Source of the DNA: Jejubacter sp036620675
GTDB lineage: Bacteria > Pseudomonadota > Gammaproteobacteria > Enterobacterales > Enterobacteriaceae
DNA length: 64,000 nt
Assembly: GCA_036620675.1 (NCBI GenBank)
Contig: JAZHEE010000007.1
Reading direction: 5' to 3' (one strand)
The position numbers and the translations under genes were made by a program. The notes beneath the pieces are model-generated. The model worked only from the letters and a program-made list of their open reading frames with translations, ran no database searches and was not told the origin of the DNA. Numbering within the stretch: the first letter of the stretch is position 1; each line of letters opens with the position of its first letter. Below are positions 26,037-35,456 of this stretch, piece after piece.

Positions 26037-26996
26037 CTACACCATATCGATCAGCATCAGCCCGGCACGCAGGCCGGGGGCCACGCCGGGGTTGGGAAAC
26101 AGCACGTATTCGGTAGGATGTTCAGCAAGATAACGACTCCCCGCCTCCTCCGCCAGCAAGTCTCCCGCATGAAAGGCAGTAAAATTAGGCGTCCGCTCCG
26201 CCATGTGCAGCACAAACGATTCGCTCCGCTTGGTTAACTGACGCACCACCCGGTAGCGCCGGGGCGGCTGGGATGGCATCACCGGCGCTTCCCCCCCAAG
26301 CAGCGCACGCAGGGCCAAATCTGCCCGGGAGAACTGCGTCAGATCGTTATCGCCGAAGGGGCGCGCCTTGCCCAGCTCCAGCGTGGCGCTCAGGGCGCCG
26401 CAGCAGGCGTGGCTGAAGTGGCTGAAGGTACCGCCCGGTGCCTGATGGAACACCAGTGCCTCCAGTCCCGCGCTCCCCAGCCAAGCCAGAAACCCTTCAT
26501 CCCACGGCGTCGGACTGGCAGGCAGCACGGCAAAGCGCGGATGGCGCGATTCACGCAGCGCGGTATGCATGTCCAGATGCCAGCGCCGCGGCGCGCGGTA
26601 AAACGCCTTCAGCCGCTGTTCCAGCCGGCTGGCACGTGCCGTCTCCGCCCCTGGGGGAAAACGCTGCCAGCCCTGCGAAAACATCCGGTTCATATCGTGC
26701 TGCAGATAGCGCCGCCCGGCGCGTAGTGCGCCAGGATTGCCCAGAATCGCCATCAGGCGCCAGCGCAGCGGCAATGCGCCCGTCGCCAGCGCCTGAATGA
26801 TACCGTCCAGCAGCTCCACCGGTGCGGTCTCATTACCGTGAATCGCCGCCGAGATAACCAGATCGCCCAACGGCTCAGCATGCGGCGTTACGCACAGGAG
26901 CCCCTCTTCCTGCCACTGCCATGAAAAGTGACTCAGCTCGCCGCAACGCGCATCCGGCACCCTGCCGCTCAGCGTCCGGGCCAGGAAATCCTTCAT
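26037..26996 (-). CDS. astE: Succinylglutamate desuccinylase
   Basis: 319 residues, last gene of the operon. The zinc-carboxypeptidase motif HGNET (His53, Glu56) and a second His in WHLDMHTALRE are present. It splits N-succinylglutamate into succinate and glutamate, the fifth step of the AST route by which arginine supplies nitrogen. Its start overlaps the astB stop by 4 bases, indicating translational coupling. Confidence 0.97.
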   Translation of the reverse strand: MKDFLARTLSGRVPDARCGELSHFSWQWQEEGLLCVTPHAEPLGDLVISAAIHGNETAPVELLDGIIQALATGALPLRWRLMAILGNPGALRAGRRYLQHDMNRMFSQGWQRFPPGAETARASRLEQRLKAFYRAPRRWHLDMHTALRESRHPRFAVLPASPTPWDEGFLAWLGSAGLEALVFHQAPGGTFSHFSHACCGALSATLELGKARPFGDNDLTQFSRADLALRALLGGEAPVMPSQPPRRYRVVRQLTKRSESFVLHMAERTPNFTAFHAGDLLAEEAGSRYLAEHPTEYVLFPNPGVAPGLRAGLMLIDMV

Positions 26997-28333
26997 GCCG
27001 TTACCTCCCGCTGAAAATCGTATAGCGCGCCAAGGTTGAGAATACCGGTCAGCTCATCCAGAGCCGTGCGGCTCTCATCCAGCAGTTGTGGATCGCGTAA
27101 ATCATCGACGATCAGCCGATCGCGATAATGACGCGCGATCCAGCCATCCAGGCGCCCGAACAGCGTATCGTTCATCCAGACCCCGGGATTCACCGCCGCC
27201 TGTTCCGCTCCGGTCAGTACCACACGCAGCCGCAAACAGGCCGGGCCGCCGCCGTTAGCCATACTTTCACGCAGATCAAAGACCCAGAGCCGGTTGATGG
27301 GGTTATCCGCCGCCAGCAGCTCATTCAGATAGTTCCAGACCCCGGCGTGACGCCTGGCCTCTTCCGGTAACACCAGGGTCATTGTGCCGTCTGGCATACT
27401 TAACAGCTGGCTGTTAAACAGATAGGTCTGCACCGCATCCGCCACCGTAACCCGGCTATCCGGTACCTCGATAAGCCGGAAGCCGGGCACCCGCTCGTTC
27501 AGCTCCTGCCACAGCGCCTGAGCGCCGACGAAGGCGCGTTCATGGCACAGCAGCAGTTGCTGATGACTGACGGCGATAACGTCGTTATGAAATACCCCAC
27601 CGTCGATAACCTCGGGATTCTGACGCACAAAGCGCGCCTGATACGGCACCACCTGATTCAGGCGCGCCACCGCCTGACTGGCGGCCAGCGTCTGACGGGC
27701 GGGATAGCGCTTTGGCCCTTCCCCCGGTGCGCCGTCGTCGCGCCCCCAGACAAACAGCTGGATGCCCGGCTCACCGTGAGCCACGGCGAGTCGATTATGG
27801 TTGGCAGCCCCTTCATCGGCAAAAGCGGACGCCTGCGGCAGCGCGTCGTGAACCTCAAAATAGCGGGCGTCGCCAAAAATAGCGCGCAGCGCCCGCCCGG
27901 TAGCGGGCGCCTCTGCTGCGCGGTGCAATTTGCTGTTCAGATTTGCTACCGTAAAATGCACCCTTCCATCCAGGCTGTCCGCCGACGGCGACACCGTCGC
28001 GGCATTAGCGACCCACATCGCCGAGGCCGAACTGGCCGCTTCCAGCAGTCCCGGCGCCTGGCGCCACGCCTTATCCAGCACCGAGCTGTCGCTGCCGCTA
28101 AATCCCAGCCTGCGCAGCAACGCCACGCCCGGCCGCTCCTGAGGCGGAATAAGCCCCTGCAGAAAACCGGCGTCCGCCAGCGCTTTCATCTTCAGAAGCC
28201 CCTGGCGCGCCGCCAGGCGCGGATTGGCCACCCGGTGCCGGTGACGCATCGACGCCTCGTTGCCCAGCGACAGCCCGGCGTAATGGTGAGTTGGCCCCAC
28301 CAGGCCATCGAAATTGGCTTCACGAGCGATCAT
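26993..28333 (-). CDS. astB: N-succinylarginine dihydrolase
   Basis: 446 residues from MIAREANFDGLVGPTHHYAG, chosen for GGAGG 5 bases upstream; the open frame further upstream lies inside astD. Amidinotransferase fold with catalytic Cys in GGPACLRLRV and catalytic His in FHNDVIAVSH. It releases two NH3 and CO2 from succinylarginine, giving succinylornithine. The start overlaps the astD end by 14 bases. Confidence 0.97.
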   Translation of the reverse strand: MIAREANFDGLVGPTHHYAGLSLGNEASMRHRHRVANPRLAARQGLLKMKALADAGFLQGLIPPQERPGVALLRRLGFSGSDSSVLDKAWRQAPGLLEAASSASAMWVANAATVSPSADSLDGRVHFTVANLNSKLHRAAEAPATGRALRAIFGDARYFEVHDALPQASAFADEGAANHNRLAVAHGEPGIQLFVWGRDDGAPGEGPKRYPARQTLAASQAVARLNQVVPYQARFVRQNPEVIDGGVFHNDVIAVSHQQLLLCHERAFVGAQALWQELNERVPGFRLIEVPDSRVTVADAVQTYLFNSQLLSMPDGTMTLVLPEEARRHAGVWNYLNELLAADNPINRLWVFDLRESMANGGGPACLRLRVVLTGAEQAAVNPGVWMNDTLFGRLDGWIARHYRDRLIVDDLRDPQLLDESRTALDELTGILNLGALYDFQREVTA

Positions 28334-29807
28334 TGCGACCTCCGGAAAAGTCCAGTCCCGGGCTGAGCTGCTGCGGTAACGTGCAGCACTCGCTTTCCAG
28401 GCTCGCCATCGGCCAGGCGCAGGCGTCTGCCATATACCAGGCGCCGGGGCGGTGATTGCCCGAAGCCCCCACACCGCCGAACGGCGCCGTGCTGGCGGCG
28501 CCGGTCAGGGGCCGGTTCCAGTTAACGATACCGGCCCGCGCTTCCAGCAGCAGGCGCTCAAACAGCGCCCGATCGGCTGAAATCAATCCGGCCGACAGCC
28601 CGTAACGGGTATCGTTCGCCAGAGCGATAGCCTCGTCAAAATCGCTATAGCGCCAGACGCCCAGCAGTGGCCCGAAGATCTCTTCGTCCGGCACCCCCGC
28701 GACGCCGGTCAGTTCCACCATTCCCGGCGAGATTAGCGAACTGCGTTCGTCCAGTAAGGCGGGGGTCAGCAGAGGCTGACCTCCCCGCACCAGGTGCTGA
28801 TGCCAGGCATCCATAACGCGCTGCGCCGCGGCCCGGCTAATCACGCCGCCCATAAAGGGCTGGGGATCGGCATTCCAGGCCGCCGGGCGCAGTCTCCCGG
28901 CTACGGTAATCAGCCGCGCCAGAAAGCTATCTCCCACTGCGCCGCGCTTAACCAGCAGGCGCCGCGCGCAGGTGCAACGCTGCCCGGCGCTGATAAAAGC
29001 CGACTGAATGGCCAGATACACCGCGCCATCGATATCGTCGGGCTCGTCGACAATCAACGGATTATTTCCGCCCATCTCCAGCGCCAGAATTTTTTCCGGC
29101 TGACCCGCGAGCTGGCGATGTAACCGATAGCCGGTGGCGGCGCTGCCGGTAAACAGCAGACCATCAATGCCTGCGCTGCCCGCCAGCGTCTGACCGGTTT
29201 CCAGCCCGCCCTGAACCAGGTTCAACACCCCGGGCGGCAGCCCGGCCTGCTGCCAGAGCTTTACCATTGCTGCACCGCTGCCCGGCGTCAGTTCGCTGGG
29301 CTTAAATACCACGGTATTGCCCGCCAGCAGCGCGGGAACAATCTGACCATTCGGCAAATGGCAGGGAAAGTTATAGGGGCCGAACACCGCCAGCACACCG
29401 TGTGGCCGATGGCGCAGACTGGCTACCGCGTCATCCCCCAGCGGCGTGCGCTGTTCGCCGCTGCGGGCATGCCAGGCTTTTAGCGAAATGGCAATTTTAT
29501 TAACCGCAGCCGTCACTTCGGTGAGCGCCTCCCAGCGCGGTTTTCCCGTCTCTTCGCCGATGGTGGCGGCCAGCGCTTCGCGCTGTTGCTCCAGCAGCGC
29601 GGCAAAGCGTTCCAGGATGGCGAAGCGCGCCGGAAGCGTTTGGCGGGCCCAGTCGGGAAACGCGGCCCGCGCGGCTTTGCAGGCGGTGTCTACCTCCTGC
29701 GGGCTGGCGCTGTTTCCCTGCCATAGCCGCTCGCCCGTCACCGGGTTCATTTTATGAAACGGCGCGCCACTGCCTGGCTGCCAGTGACCGTTAATCCAGT
29801 GTGTCAT
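28320..29807 (-). CDS. astD: Succinylglutamate semialdehyde dehydrogenase
   Basis: 495 residues from MTHWINGHWQPGSG. Aldehyde dehydrogenase family: NAD site FTGSAATGYRLH, general base in ALEMGGNNPL, catalytic Cys in GQRCTCARR. It oxidises succinylglutamate semialdehyde to succinylglutamate. GGAGAA lies about 7 bases upstream, within the astA end, and there is a 4-base overlap with astA. Confidence 0.97.
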   Translation of the reverse strand: MTHWINGHWQPGSGAPFHKMNPVTGERLWQGNSASPQEVDTACKAARAAFPDWARQTLPARFAILERFAALLEQQREALAATIGEETGKPRWEALTEVTAAVNKIAISLKAWHARSGEQRTPLGDDAVASLRHRPHGVLAVFGPYNFPCHLPNGQIVPALLAGNTVVFKPSELTPGSGAAMVKLWQQAGLPPGVLNLVQGGLETGQTLAGSAGIDGLLFTGSAATGYRLHRQLAGQPEKILALEMGGNNPLIVDEPDDIDGAVYLAIQSAFISAGQRCTCARRLLVKRGAVGDSFLARLITVAGRLRPAAWNADPQPFMGGVISRAAAQRVMDAWHQHLVRGGQPLLTPALLDERSSLISPGMVELTGVAGVPDEEIFGPLLGVWRYSDFDEAIALANDTRYGLSAGLISADRALFERLLLEARAGIVNWNRPLTGAASTAPFGGVGASGNHRPGAWYMADACAWPMASLESECCTLPQQLSPGLDFSGGRNDRS

Positions 29808-30838
29808 CCGCGTTTCTCCTGAGGAATAAGGCGAACCAGGCGTACCCGGTCGCCGCTGGTGCATTTCAGCGCGTCGGCCGTTGCGCCGTCCAGTACGATG
29901 CGCGACGCCCGGGGACTGGCAGCCACCAGCAGGGCGCGAAACTGTTGATAGTTTTCATTGGCGACCAGACAAAGCGGCAGAGAATCCCGGGAGGGCTGAC
30001 CGATGGCGACCTCCACCATGCGGCTGTCGCGAATGGCCCTCACCTGCTCCAGGTCACACTCCAGCGTCGGCCCACCGTCGAAGATATCGATGTACTGACG
30101 ATAGCGGAATCCTTCCGCTTCCAGCACCGCCCTGGCCGGCGCCGTCTGGGGATGCACCTCGCCAATCACCGCCCGGGCCTCGGCAGACAGAAAATCGGTA
30201 TAAACCGGGTGCTTCGGCATCAGTTCGGCGATAAACCTCTTCTGACCGGTTCCACACAGATAATCAGCCGTTGTGAAATCCATATCGAAAAAGCGGCTGC
30301 CAAGGCTGTCCCAGAATGGCGATTGCCCCCGTTCGCTGCTGACGCCGCGCATTTCCGCCACCAGTTTGCTGCTGAAATGCTCCGGAAACGCGGCCATAAA
30401 CAGAAAACGGCATTTAGAGAGCAGATATCCGTTGCCGGAACGTCGCCAGCCCGGATCGAGAAACAGCGAACAGAGCTCGCTGCTGCCGGTATGATCGTTA
30501 CTGAGAAACAGGGTCGGCAGCGCCTTATAGACGTTAAGCTCTTTCGACGCGTGCACCAGGGTGCCCACCCGGTAGTTGTACCAGGGCTCGGTCAGGCCCA
30601 CGGCGACTTCGATGCCGCAGATCCCCACCGGTTTGCCACTCTCCTGTTCTTCCAGGATAAAAACATAACCCTGCTCCCCGCGCGGTAGTTCGCCGCGCCA
30701 GGTTTTTAGCGAGCGCTCGATGCGCGCCGCCAGGGTGCCTTCATGGGCGGGAAGCGATGTCAGGCCGCTACCGGCCCCCCCCAGCATCGTCATCAATCCG
30801 CCAAGATCGGCATGAGCAACGGGACGAATCACTATCAC
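29804..30838 (-). CDS. astA: Arginine N-succinyltransferase
   Basis: 344 residues, starting MIVIRPVAHADLGGLMTMLG. It transfers succinyl from succinyl-CoA to arginine, the committed AST step. The GNAT-like acyl-CoA fold and the conserved EVHPQTAPARAVLEAEGF and DIFDGGPTLEC segments are present. It overlaps astC by 4 bases (ATGA), so astCA translation is probably coupled. Confidence 0.97.
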   Translation of the reverse strand: MIVIRPVAHADLGGLMTMLGGAGSGLTSLPAHEGTLAARIERSLKTWRGELPRGEQGYVFILEEQESGKPVGICGIEVAVGLTEPWYNYRVGTLVHASKELNVYKALPTLFLSNDHTGSSELCSLFLDPGWRRSGNGYLLSKCRFLFMAAFPEHFSSKLVAEMRGVSSERGQSPFWDSLGSRFFDMDFTTADYLCGTGQKRFIAELMPKHPVYTDFLSAEARAVIGEVHPQTAPARAVLEAEGFRYRQYIDIFDGGPTLECDLEQVRAIRDSRMVEVAIGQPSRDSLPLCLVANENYQQFRALLVAASPRASRIVLDGATADALKCTSGDRVRLVRLIPQEKRG

Positions 30839-32055
30839 AGGCGCTCCTCCCTAATCGCGGCGCGGCAGGCCTGTTCAAAGCGCTCCAGCCCTTCGTCGAT
30901 ATCCTGTTCGTCGATAATCAGCGATGGGGCGAAACGCAGTACATCCGGCCCCGCCACCAGCATCATCAGCCCCTGTGCGGCGGCGGCCCGCACAATCGTC
31001 TTTGCCTGGCCGGCGTATTCTGGCCGCAGTTCGCAGCCGATCAATAACCCCAGGCCACGAATATCCCGAAACAGCGCCAGCCGGGCGTTGATGGCCTGTA
31101 ACCGGGTGATAAAGTGCTGATGGCGCTGGCGCACGCCGTCCAGCAGCGCGGGGGTATTCACCAGCTCCAGCACCCGCCCGCCGATAGCGCCCGCCAGCGG
31201 ATTGCCTCCCCAGGTGGTACCATGGTCGCCCACCCTCAGCGTGCGCCCGATAGCATCGGTGGTCAGCATGGCGCCTATCGGAAAACCGCCACCTAACGCC
31301 TTGGCGCTGGTGAGTACATCCGGCGTCACGTCATAGTGCATATAGGCATACAGCGAACCGGTGCGTCCTACGCCGGTCTGAACCTCATCGAAGATCAGCA
31401 GCGCGCCGTGTCGATCGCAAAGCTCGCGCAGTCCCGCCAGGAATTCGCGCCGCGCCGGAATAACGCCCCCCTCGCCCTGCACCGGCTCCACAATCACCGC
31501 GCAGGTTCGGTCATCGATAAGCTTCGCCGCCGCGTCCAGATCGTTATAGGGCGCGTGGTGGATATCCGGCGGCAGCGGCGCGAAGTCGCGGGAGTAGGCA
31601 GGCTGACCGCCGACCGAGACGGTAAATAGCGTGCGCCCGTGAAAGGCGTGGTCGAAGGCGACAATAGCGCTTTTTTCCGGCCCGCCGCGCTCGTGCCCAT
31701 ATTTACGCGCCAGCTTCAGCGCCGCCTCGTTGGCTTCAGCCCCGGAATTACAAAAGAAGACCCGTTCAGCAAAAGTGGCGTCGATCAACTGCTTCGCCAG
31801 ACGCAGGATCGGTTCGTTAGTGTAACCGTTACCGGTGTGCCACAGTTTAGCGGCCTGCTGTTCCAGCGCCTGACGCAGCGCCGGGTGCGCGTGTCCCAGG
31901 GCGTTAACGGCAATACCGCCGGCGAAGTCGATATACTCTTTCCCTTCCTTGTCCCATAGTCGCGAACCAAAGCCGCGGTCTGGAATAAACGGGGCCGGCG
32001 CGTAAAGGGGAACCATCCAGGCGTCAAAGTCTTCGCGGGTAACGGACTGTGTCAT
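30835..32055 (-). CDS. astC: Succinylornithine transaminase
   Basis: 406 residues, first gene of the operon. Class III PLP aminotransferase: the Schiff-base Lys in TSAKALGGGFPIG, the FDEVQTGVGRTG segment, and GNSGAEA binding the phosphate (FFCNSGAEANEAAL). It converts succinylornithine and 2-oxoglutarate to the semialdehyde and glutamate, and can act on acetylornithine. A sigma-54-type promoter lies 70 bases upstream. Confidence 0.97.
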   Translation of the reverse strand: MTQSVTREDFDAWMVPLYAPAPFIPDRGFGSRLWDKEGKEYIDFAGGIAVNALGHAHPALRQALEQQAAKLWHTGNGYTNEPILRLAKQLIDATFAERVFFCNSGAEANEAALKLARKYGHERGGPEKSAIVAFDHAFHGRTLFTVSVGGQPAYSRDFAPLPPDIHHAPYNDLDAAAKLIDDRTCAVIVEPVQGEGGVIPARREFLAGLRELCDRHGALLIFDEVQTGVGRTGSLYAYMHYDVTPDVLTSAKALGGGFPIGAMLTTDAIGRTLRVGDHGTTWGGNPLAGAIGGRVLELVNTPALLDGVRQRHQHFITRLQAINARLALFRDIRGLGLLIGCELRPEYAGQAKTIVRAAAAQGLMMLVAGPDVLRFAPSLIIDEQDIDEGLERFEQACRAAIREERL

Positions 32056-32124
32056 AGTGGCCTCGTAACGTATTGGTTGGAATATTGTTAATAAAAAGTA
32101 TCAATCCACCTTCTGACTGTAGAT

Positions 32125-32141
32125 TGCAGACTTTATGCCAG
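32125..32141 (-). promoter_or_regulatory. Sigma-54-type promoter of the ast operon
   Basis: On the minus strand CTGGCATAAAGTCTGCA has GG and GC exactly 12 bases apart, the -24/-12 pattern of RpoN promoters. In E. coli ast is NtrC/RpoN dependent under nitrogen limitation with ArgR help. The 32200-32240 stretch upstream has ArgR-like half sites (AGTGAATA, TTTATTCACT) whose use is inferred. Confidence 0.7.
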
Positions 32142-32475
32142 CCAGCCGCCAAAATGCATAAACCGGGACAGACAACGTAATATCAATAAGTTACAAGCCG
32201 CAAATATTCACTTATAGTGCATAAAAAGTGAATAAACAGAAATAAACTCATTGCAGCAGAACGATAAACAGATAATTTATGCAACCGCAGAAGATCATTT
32301 TGGTTATGCGATCCGGCTCCAAATTTCACAAAGGGTTATGCGCCATAAGGCAGCATCCTGCACCAGATTAAGGCGCCAATTGCAGCAAACGGTCGCGTCA
32401 TCTTTTCGGGAGGGGAATCCGGTAGCGATTTCTGCTAACATCCCTGCCACATTCACCTGACTGCGGCAGCGATTT

Positions 32476-33282
32476 ATGAAATTTGTCTCTTTTAATATCA
32501 ACGGACTGCGCGCCCGCCCCCACCAGCTGGCGGCGATTGTCGAACAGCATCAACCGGACGTTATCGGTCTGCAGGAAACTAAAGTGCACGACGATATGTT
32601 CCCCCTGGAAGAGGTGGCGAAGCTCGGGTACAACGTGTTTTACCACGGCCAGAAGGGCCATTACGGTGTTGCGCTACTGACCAAAGCCTCGCCGCTGGCG
32701 GTACGCCGCGGTTTTCCGGATGACGGGGAAGAGGCCCAGCGCCGTATTATTATGGCGGACATCCCCTCACCGCTCGGCACGCTAACGGTAATCAACGGTT
32801 ATTTTCCCCAGGGCGAAAGCCGCGACCACCCGCTGAAATTCCCGGCTAAACAGAAGTTCTACCAGGATCTGCAGAATTATCTGGAAGGTGAGCTCAGTAA
32901 CCAGAATCCGGTGCTGATTATGGGCGATATGAATATCAGCGCCACGGATCTCGATATCGGCATCGGCGAAGAGAACCGCAAACGCTGGCTGCGTACCGGT
33001 AAATGCTCCTTCCTGCCGGAAGAGCGCGAATGGATGGATAGACTGCTGGGCTGGGGACTGGTGGATACCTGGCGCGCCGCCCATCCGGATACCCGGGATC
33101 GGTTCTCGTGGTTCGACTATCGCTCTAAAGGATTTGATGATAACCGCGGGCTGCGTATCGATCTGCTGCTGGCGACCTCGCCGCTGGCCGAACGCTGCAC
33201 AGAGAGCGGCATCGATTATGAGATTCGCGCCATGGAGAAACCCTCCGACCATGCGCCAGTCTGGGTGAAATTCGATCTGTAA
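32476..33282 (+). CDS. xthA: Exodeoxyribonuclease III
   Basis: 268 residues, as in E. coli. AP endonuclease/exonuclease: metal ligands in MKFVSFNING and LQETK (Glu34), GDMNISATDLDIG, and the catalytic His in SDHAPVWVKF. It cleaves 5' of abasic sites and trims 3' blocks in base excision repair. It is divergent from ast; its promoter must lie in the 32.3-32.47 kb stretch. Confidence 0.98.
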   Translation: MKFVSFNINGLRARPHQLAAIVEQHQPDVIGLQETKVHDDMFPLEEVAKLGYNVFYHGQKGHYGVALLTKASPLAVRRGFPDDGEEAQRRIIMADIPSPLGTLTVINGYFPQGESRDHPLKFPAKQKFYQDLQNYLEGELSNQNPVLIMGDMNISATDLDIGIGEENRKRWLRTGKCSFLPEEREWMDRLLGWGLVDTWRAAHPDTRDRFSWFDYRSKGFDDNRGLRIDLLLATSPLAERCTESGIDYEIRAMEKPSDHAPVWVKFDL

Positions 33283-33286
33283 TTCG

Positions 33287-33694
33287 ATGAATACCCTGGA
33301 TGTGGTGGCAGCCATTATTCACCGCCGCGGCGAGATTCTGCTGGCGCAGCGTCCACCGGGCGGCGATCAGCCGGGGCTGTGGGAGTTTCCCGGCGGCAAG
33401 GTGGAGCCGGGCGAAAGCCAGCCTCAGGCGCTGGCGCGTGAACTGTGGGAAGAGCTGGGGATCCGGGCGACGGTTGGCGATTATATCGCCAGCCAGCGTC
33501 AGCAGGTGGCTGGCCGTACCATCCACCTGCACGCCTGGACGGTGCCGGACTACCAGGGTGAAATCCAGCTTCTGAGCCACAGCGCCCTGATCTGGTGTCG
33601 TCCGCAGACCGCCAGGGATTATCCCCTTGCACCGGCGGATATTCCGCTGCTGGCGGCCTTTATGGCTTCACCCGCCGCCACACCAGCGGATTAG
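33287..33694 (+). CDS. nudG: Pyrimidine (deoxy)nucleoside triphosphate pyrophosphohydrolase
   Basis: 135 residues. The Nudix box is complete (GGKVEPGES ... RELWEELGI, about 35-57). NudG hydrolyses CTP, dCTP and oxidised pyrimidine or purine nucleotides, preventing mutagenic incorporation. It starts 4 bp after xthA, so the two DNA-damage functions are probably one unit here; in E. coli many genes lie between them. The 3' end overlaps ynjH by 35 bases, convergent. Confidence 0.93.
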   Translation: MNTLDVVAAIIHRRGEILLAQRPPGGDQPGLWEFPGGKVEPGESQPQALARELWEELGIRATVGDYIASQRQQVAGRTIHLHAWTVPDYQGEIQLLSHSALIWCRPQTARDYPLAPADIPLLAAFMASPAATPAD

Positions 33695-33932
33695 TGCCAA
33701 CCGTTCCCTGCTCACGCTGACACTGGAGCAGTATCCCTTCACTTTTAATTACCGCCCCTTCGCTGTAGCTGCGATCCTCAAACAGGCAGCAGCGGTTACA
33801 GTTCGCAGCCCTATCCCGGGTGCGCTCCAGGCTTTGCGCGGGAATTTTCACTTCCACGTCAGGGGCAGGACGAGCGCTGGCGGGCAGCGCTGTGCCAAAC
33901 GCCAGTAGCGCAAATAACAGCCGTTTTTTCAT
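33660..33932 (-). CDS. ynjH: Small exported protein YnjH (DUF1496)
   Basis: 90 residues with a signal peptide (MKKRLLFALLAFGTALPASA). Four cysteines follow, three within RAANCNRCCLFEDRSYSEGA and one in LQCQREQ, as in E. coli YnjH, which also sits between nudG and gdhA. Periplasmic, role unknown. Its last 35 coding bases run into nudG on the other strand. Confidence 0.9.
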   Translation of the reverse strand: MKKRLLFALLAFGTALPASARPAPDVEVKIPAQSLERTRDRAANCNRCCLFEDRSYSEGAVIKSEGILLQCQREQGTVGTNPLVWRRVKP

Positions 33933-33987
33933 ACCTCTGTAACTCCTTTTCGATCATCTTATGGCGACTATTCTGGCCGCAGACATT

Positions 33988-34011
33988 GACAGCGGCAAGC
34001 GCTGTCTTTTT
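33988..34011 (+). terminator. Possible terminator upstream of gdhA
   Basis: GACAGCG (33988-33994) and CGCTGTC (34000-34006) pair, followed by five T. No plus-strand gene ends close by except nudG 300 bases upstream, so it may act as a leader hairpin or protect gdhA from read-through. Confidence 0.4.
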
Positions 34012-34108
34012 CTGCTTGCCGTCAGGCCCCTGGACAGTGATATAGTCAAAAAATAACCATAATTTCGCCTGCGGGCTTTTTCTTTTTTCTGATGACAGGA
34101 GTCACCCT

Positions 34109-35455
34109 ATGAGTACCATTCCTTCCCTGGAGACCTTTCTCACCTGCGTACTGCAACGCGATCCCCATCAGCCAGAATTCGCCCAGGCGGTGCGGGAAGT
34201 TTTCACCACCCTGTGGCCCTTTCTGCAACAAAATCCCGACTACTTCGATAGCGCCCTACTGGAGAGGCTGGTCGAACCGGAACGCGTGATTCAGTTCCGG
34301 GTCGCCTGGACCGACGACCAGGGTCAGGTGCAGGTCAATCGCGCATGGCGGGTACAGTTTAACTCGGCTATCGGCCCCTATAAGGGCGGCATGCGCTTCC
34401 ACCCTTCGGTCAATCTGTCGATCCTGAAGTTCCTGGGCTTCGAACAGACCTTTAAAAATGCCCTGACCACCCTGCCGATGGGCGGCGGTAAGGGCGGCAG
34501 CGATTTCGATCCCAAAGGCAAGAGCGACGGAGAGATCATGCGTTTCTGTCAGGCGCTGATGAGTGAACTGTGGCGTCACCTGGGGCCGGATACCGACGTT
34601 CCTGCCGGCGATATCGGCGTCGGTGCTCGCGAAGTAGGTTATATGGCCGGAATGATGCGCAAACTGAGCAATGCCAGCGGCTGCGTGTTTACCGGCAAGG
34701 GATTAAGCTTCGGCGGCAGTCTGATTCGCCCCGAAGCCACCGGCTACGGCCTTATCTACTTTACCGACGCCATGCTCAGGCAGCACGGTCTGGGGCTGGA
34801 AGGCATGCGGGTCGCGGTTTCCGGTGCCGGCAACGTAGCGCAGTACGCCATTGAAAAAGCGCTGGAGTATGGTGCCCGGGTGATCACCGCTTCGGATTCC
34901 CGCGGCACGGTGGTGGATGAAGCCGGTTTTACGCCAGAAAAGCTGGCGCGGCTAAAAGCCATTAAGGCCAGCCATGATGGTCGGCTGGAAGATTACGCCC
35001 GGGAGTTCTCGCTAACCTGGCTGGAAGGCGCCACGCCGTGGCGGGTGCCGGTCGATATCGCCCTGCCGTGCGCCACCCAGAACGAACTGGATGTCGATGA
35101 CGCCAGGCGCCTTATCGCCAGCGGCGTTCGGGCGGTAGTGGAAGGCGCCAATATGCCGACTACCCTGGCGGCCACCGCGCTGTTCCAGCAGGCTGGCGTA
35201 CTGTTTGCACCAGGCAAAGCGGCCAACGCCGGCGGGGTAGCGACATCCGGACTGGAAATGGCTCAGAACGCCGCACGCCTGAGCTGGAGCAGCGACGAAG
35301 TCGATGGAAGGCTGCACGCCATTATGGAAAAAATCCACGCCGACTGCGTCACCTGGGGAAGCGACGGCGCCGCACAGCTGGACTACGTGCGCGCCGCCAA
35401 TATCGCAGGCTTTGTGAAAGTGGCCGATGCCATGCGCCATCAGGGCGTGATATGA
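34109..35455 (+). CDS. gdhA: NADP-specific glutamate dehydrogenase
   Basis: 448 residues (E. coli 447). It makes glutamate from 2-oxoglutarate and ammonia when nitrogen is plentiful. The substrate site KGGMRFHPSVN, the catalytic Lys region GGGKGGSDFDPKGKS and the dinucleotide fold (AVSGAGNVAQYA) are clear. ACAGGAG precedes the start. The stop lies one base from that of convergent topB. Confidence 0.98.
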   Translation: MSTIPSLETFLTCVLQRDPHQPEFAQAVREVFTTLWPFLQQNPDYFDSALLERLVEPERVIQFRVAWTDDQGQVQVNRAWRVQFNSAIGPYKGGMRFHPSVNLSILKFLGFEQTFKNALTTLPMGGGKGGSDFDPKGKSDGEIMRFCQALMSELWRHLGPDTDVPAGDIGVGAREVGYMAGMMRKLSNASGCVFTGKGLSFGGSLIRPEATGYGLIYFTDAMLRQHGLGLEGMRVAVSGAGNVAQYAIEKALEYGARVITASDSRGTVVDEAGFTPEKLARLKAIKASHDGRLEDYAREFSLTWLEGATPWRVPVDIALPCATQNELDVDDARRLIASGVRAVVEGANMPTTLAATALFQQAGVLFAPGKAANAGGVATSGLEMAQNAARLSWSSDEVDGRLHAIMEKIHADCVTWGSDGAAQLDYVRAANIAGFVKVADAMRHQGVI

Positions 35456-35456
35456 A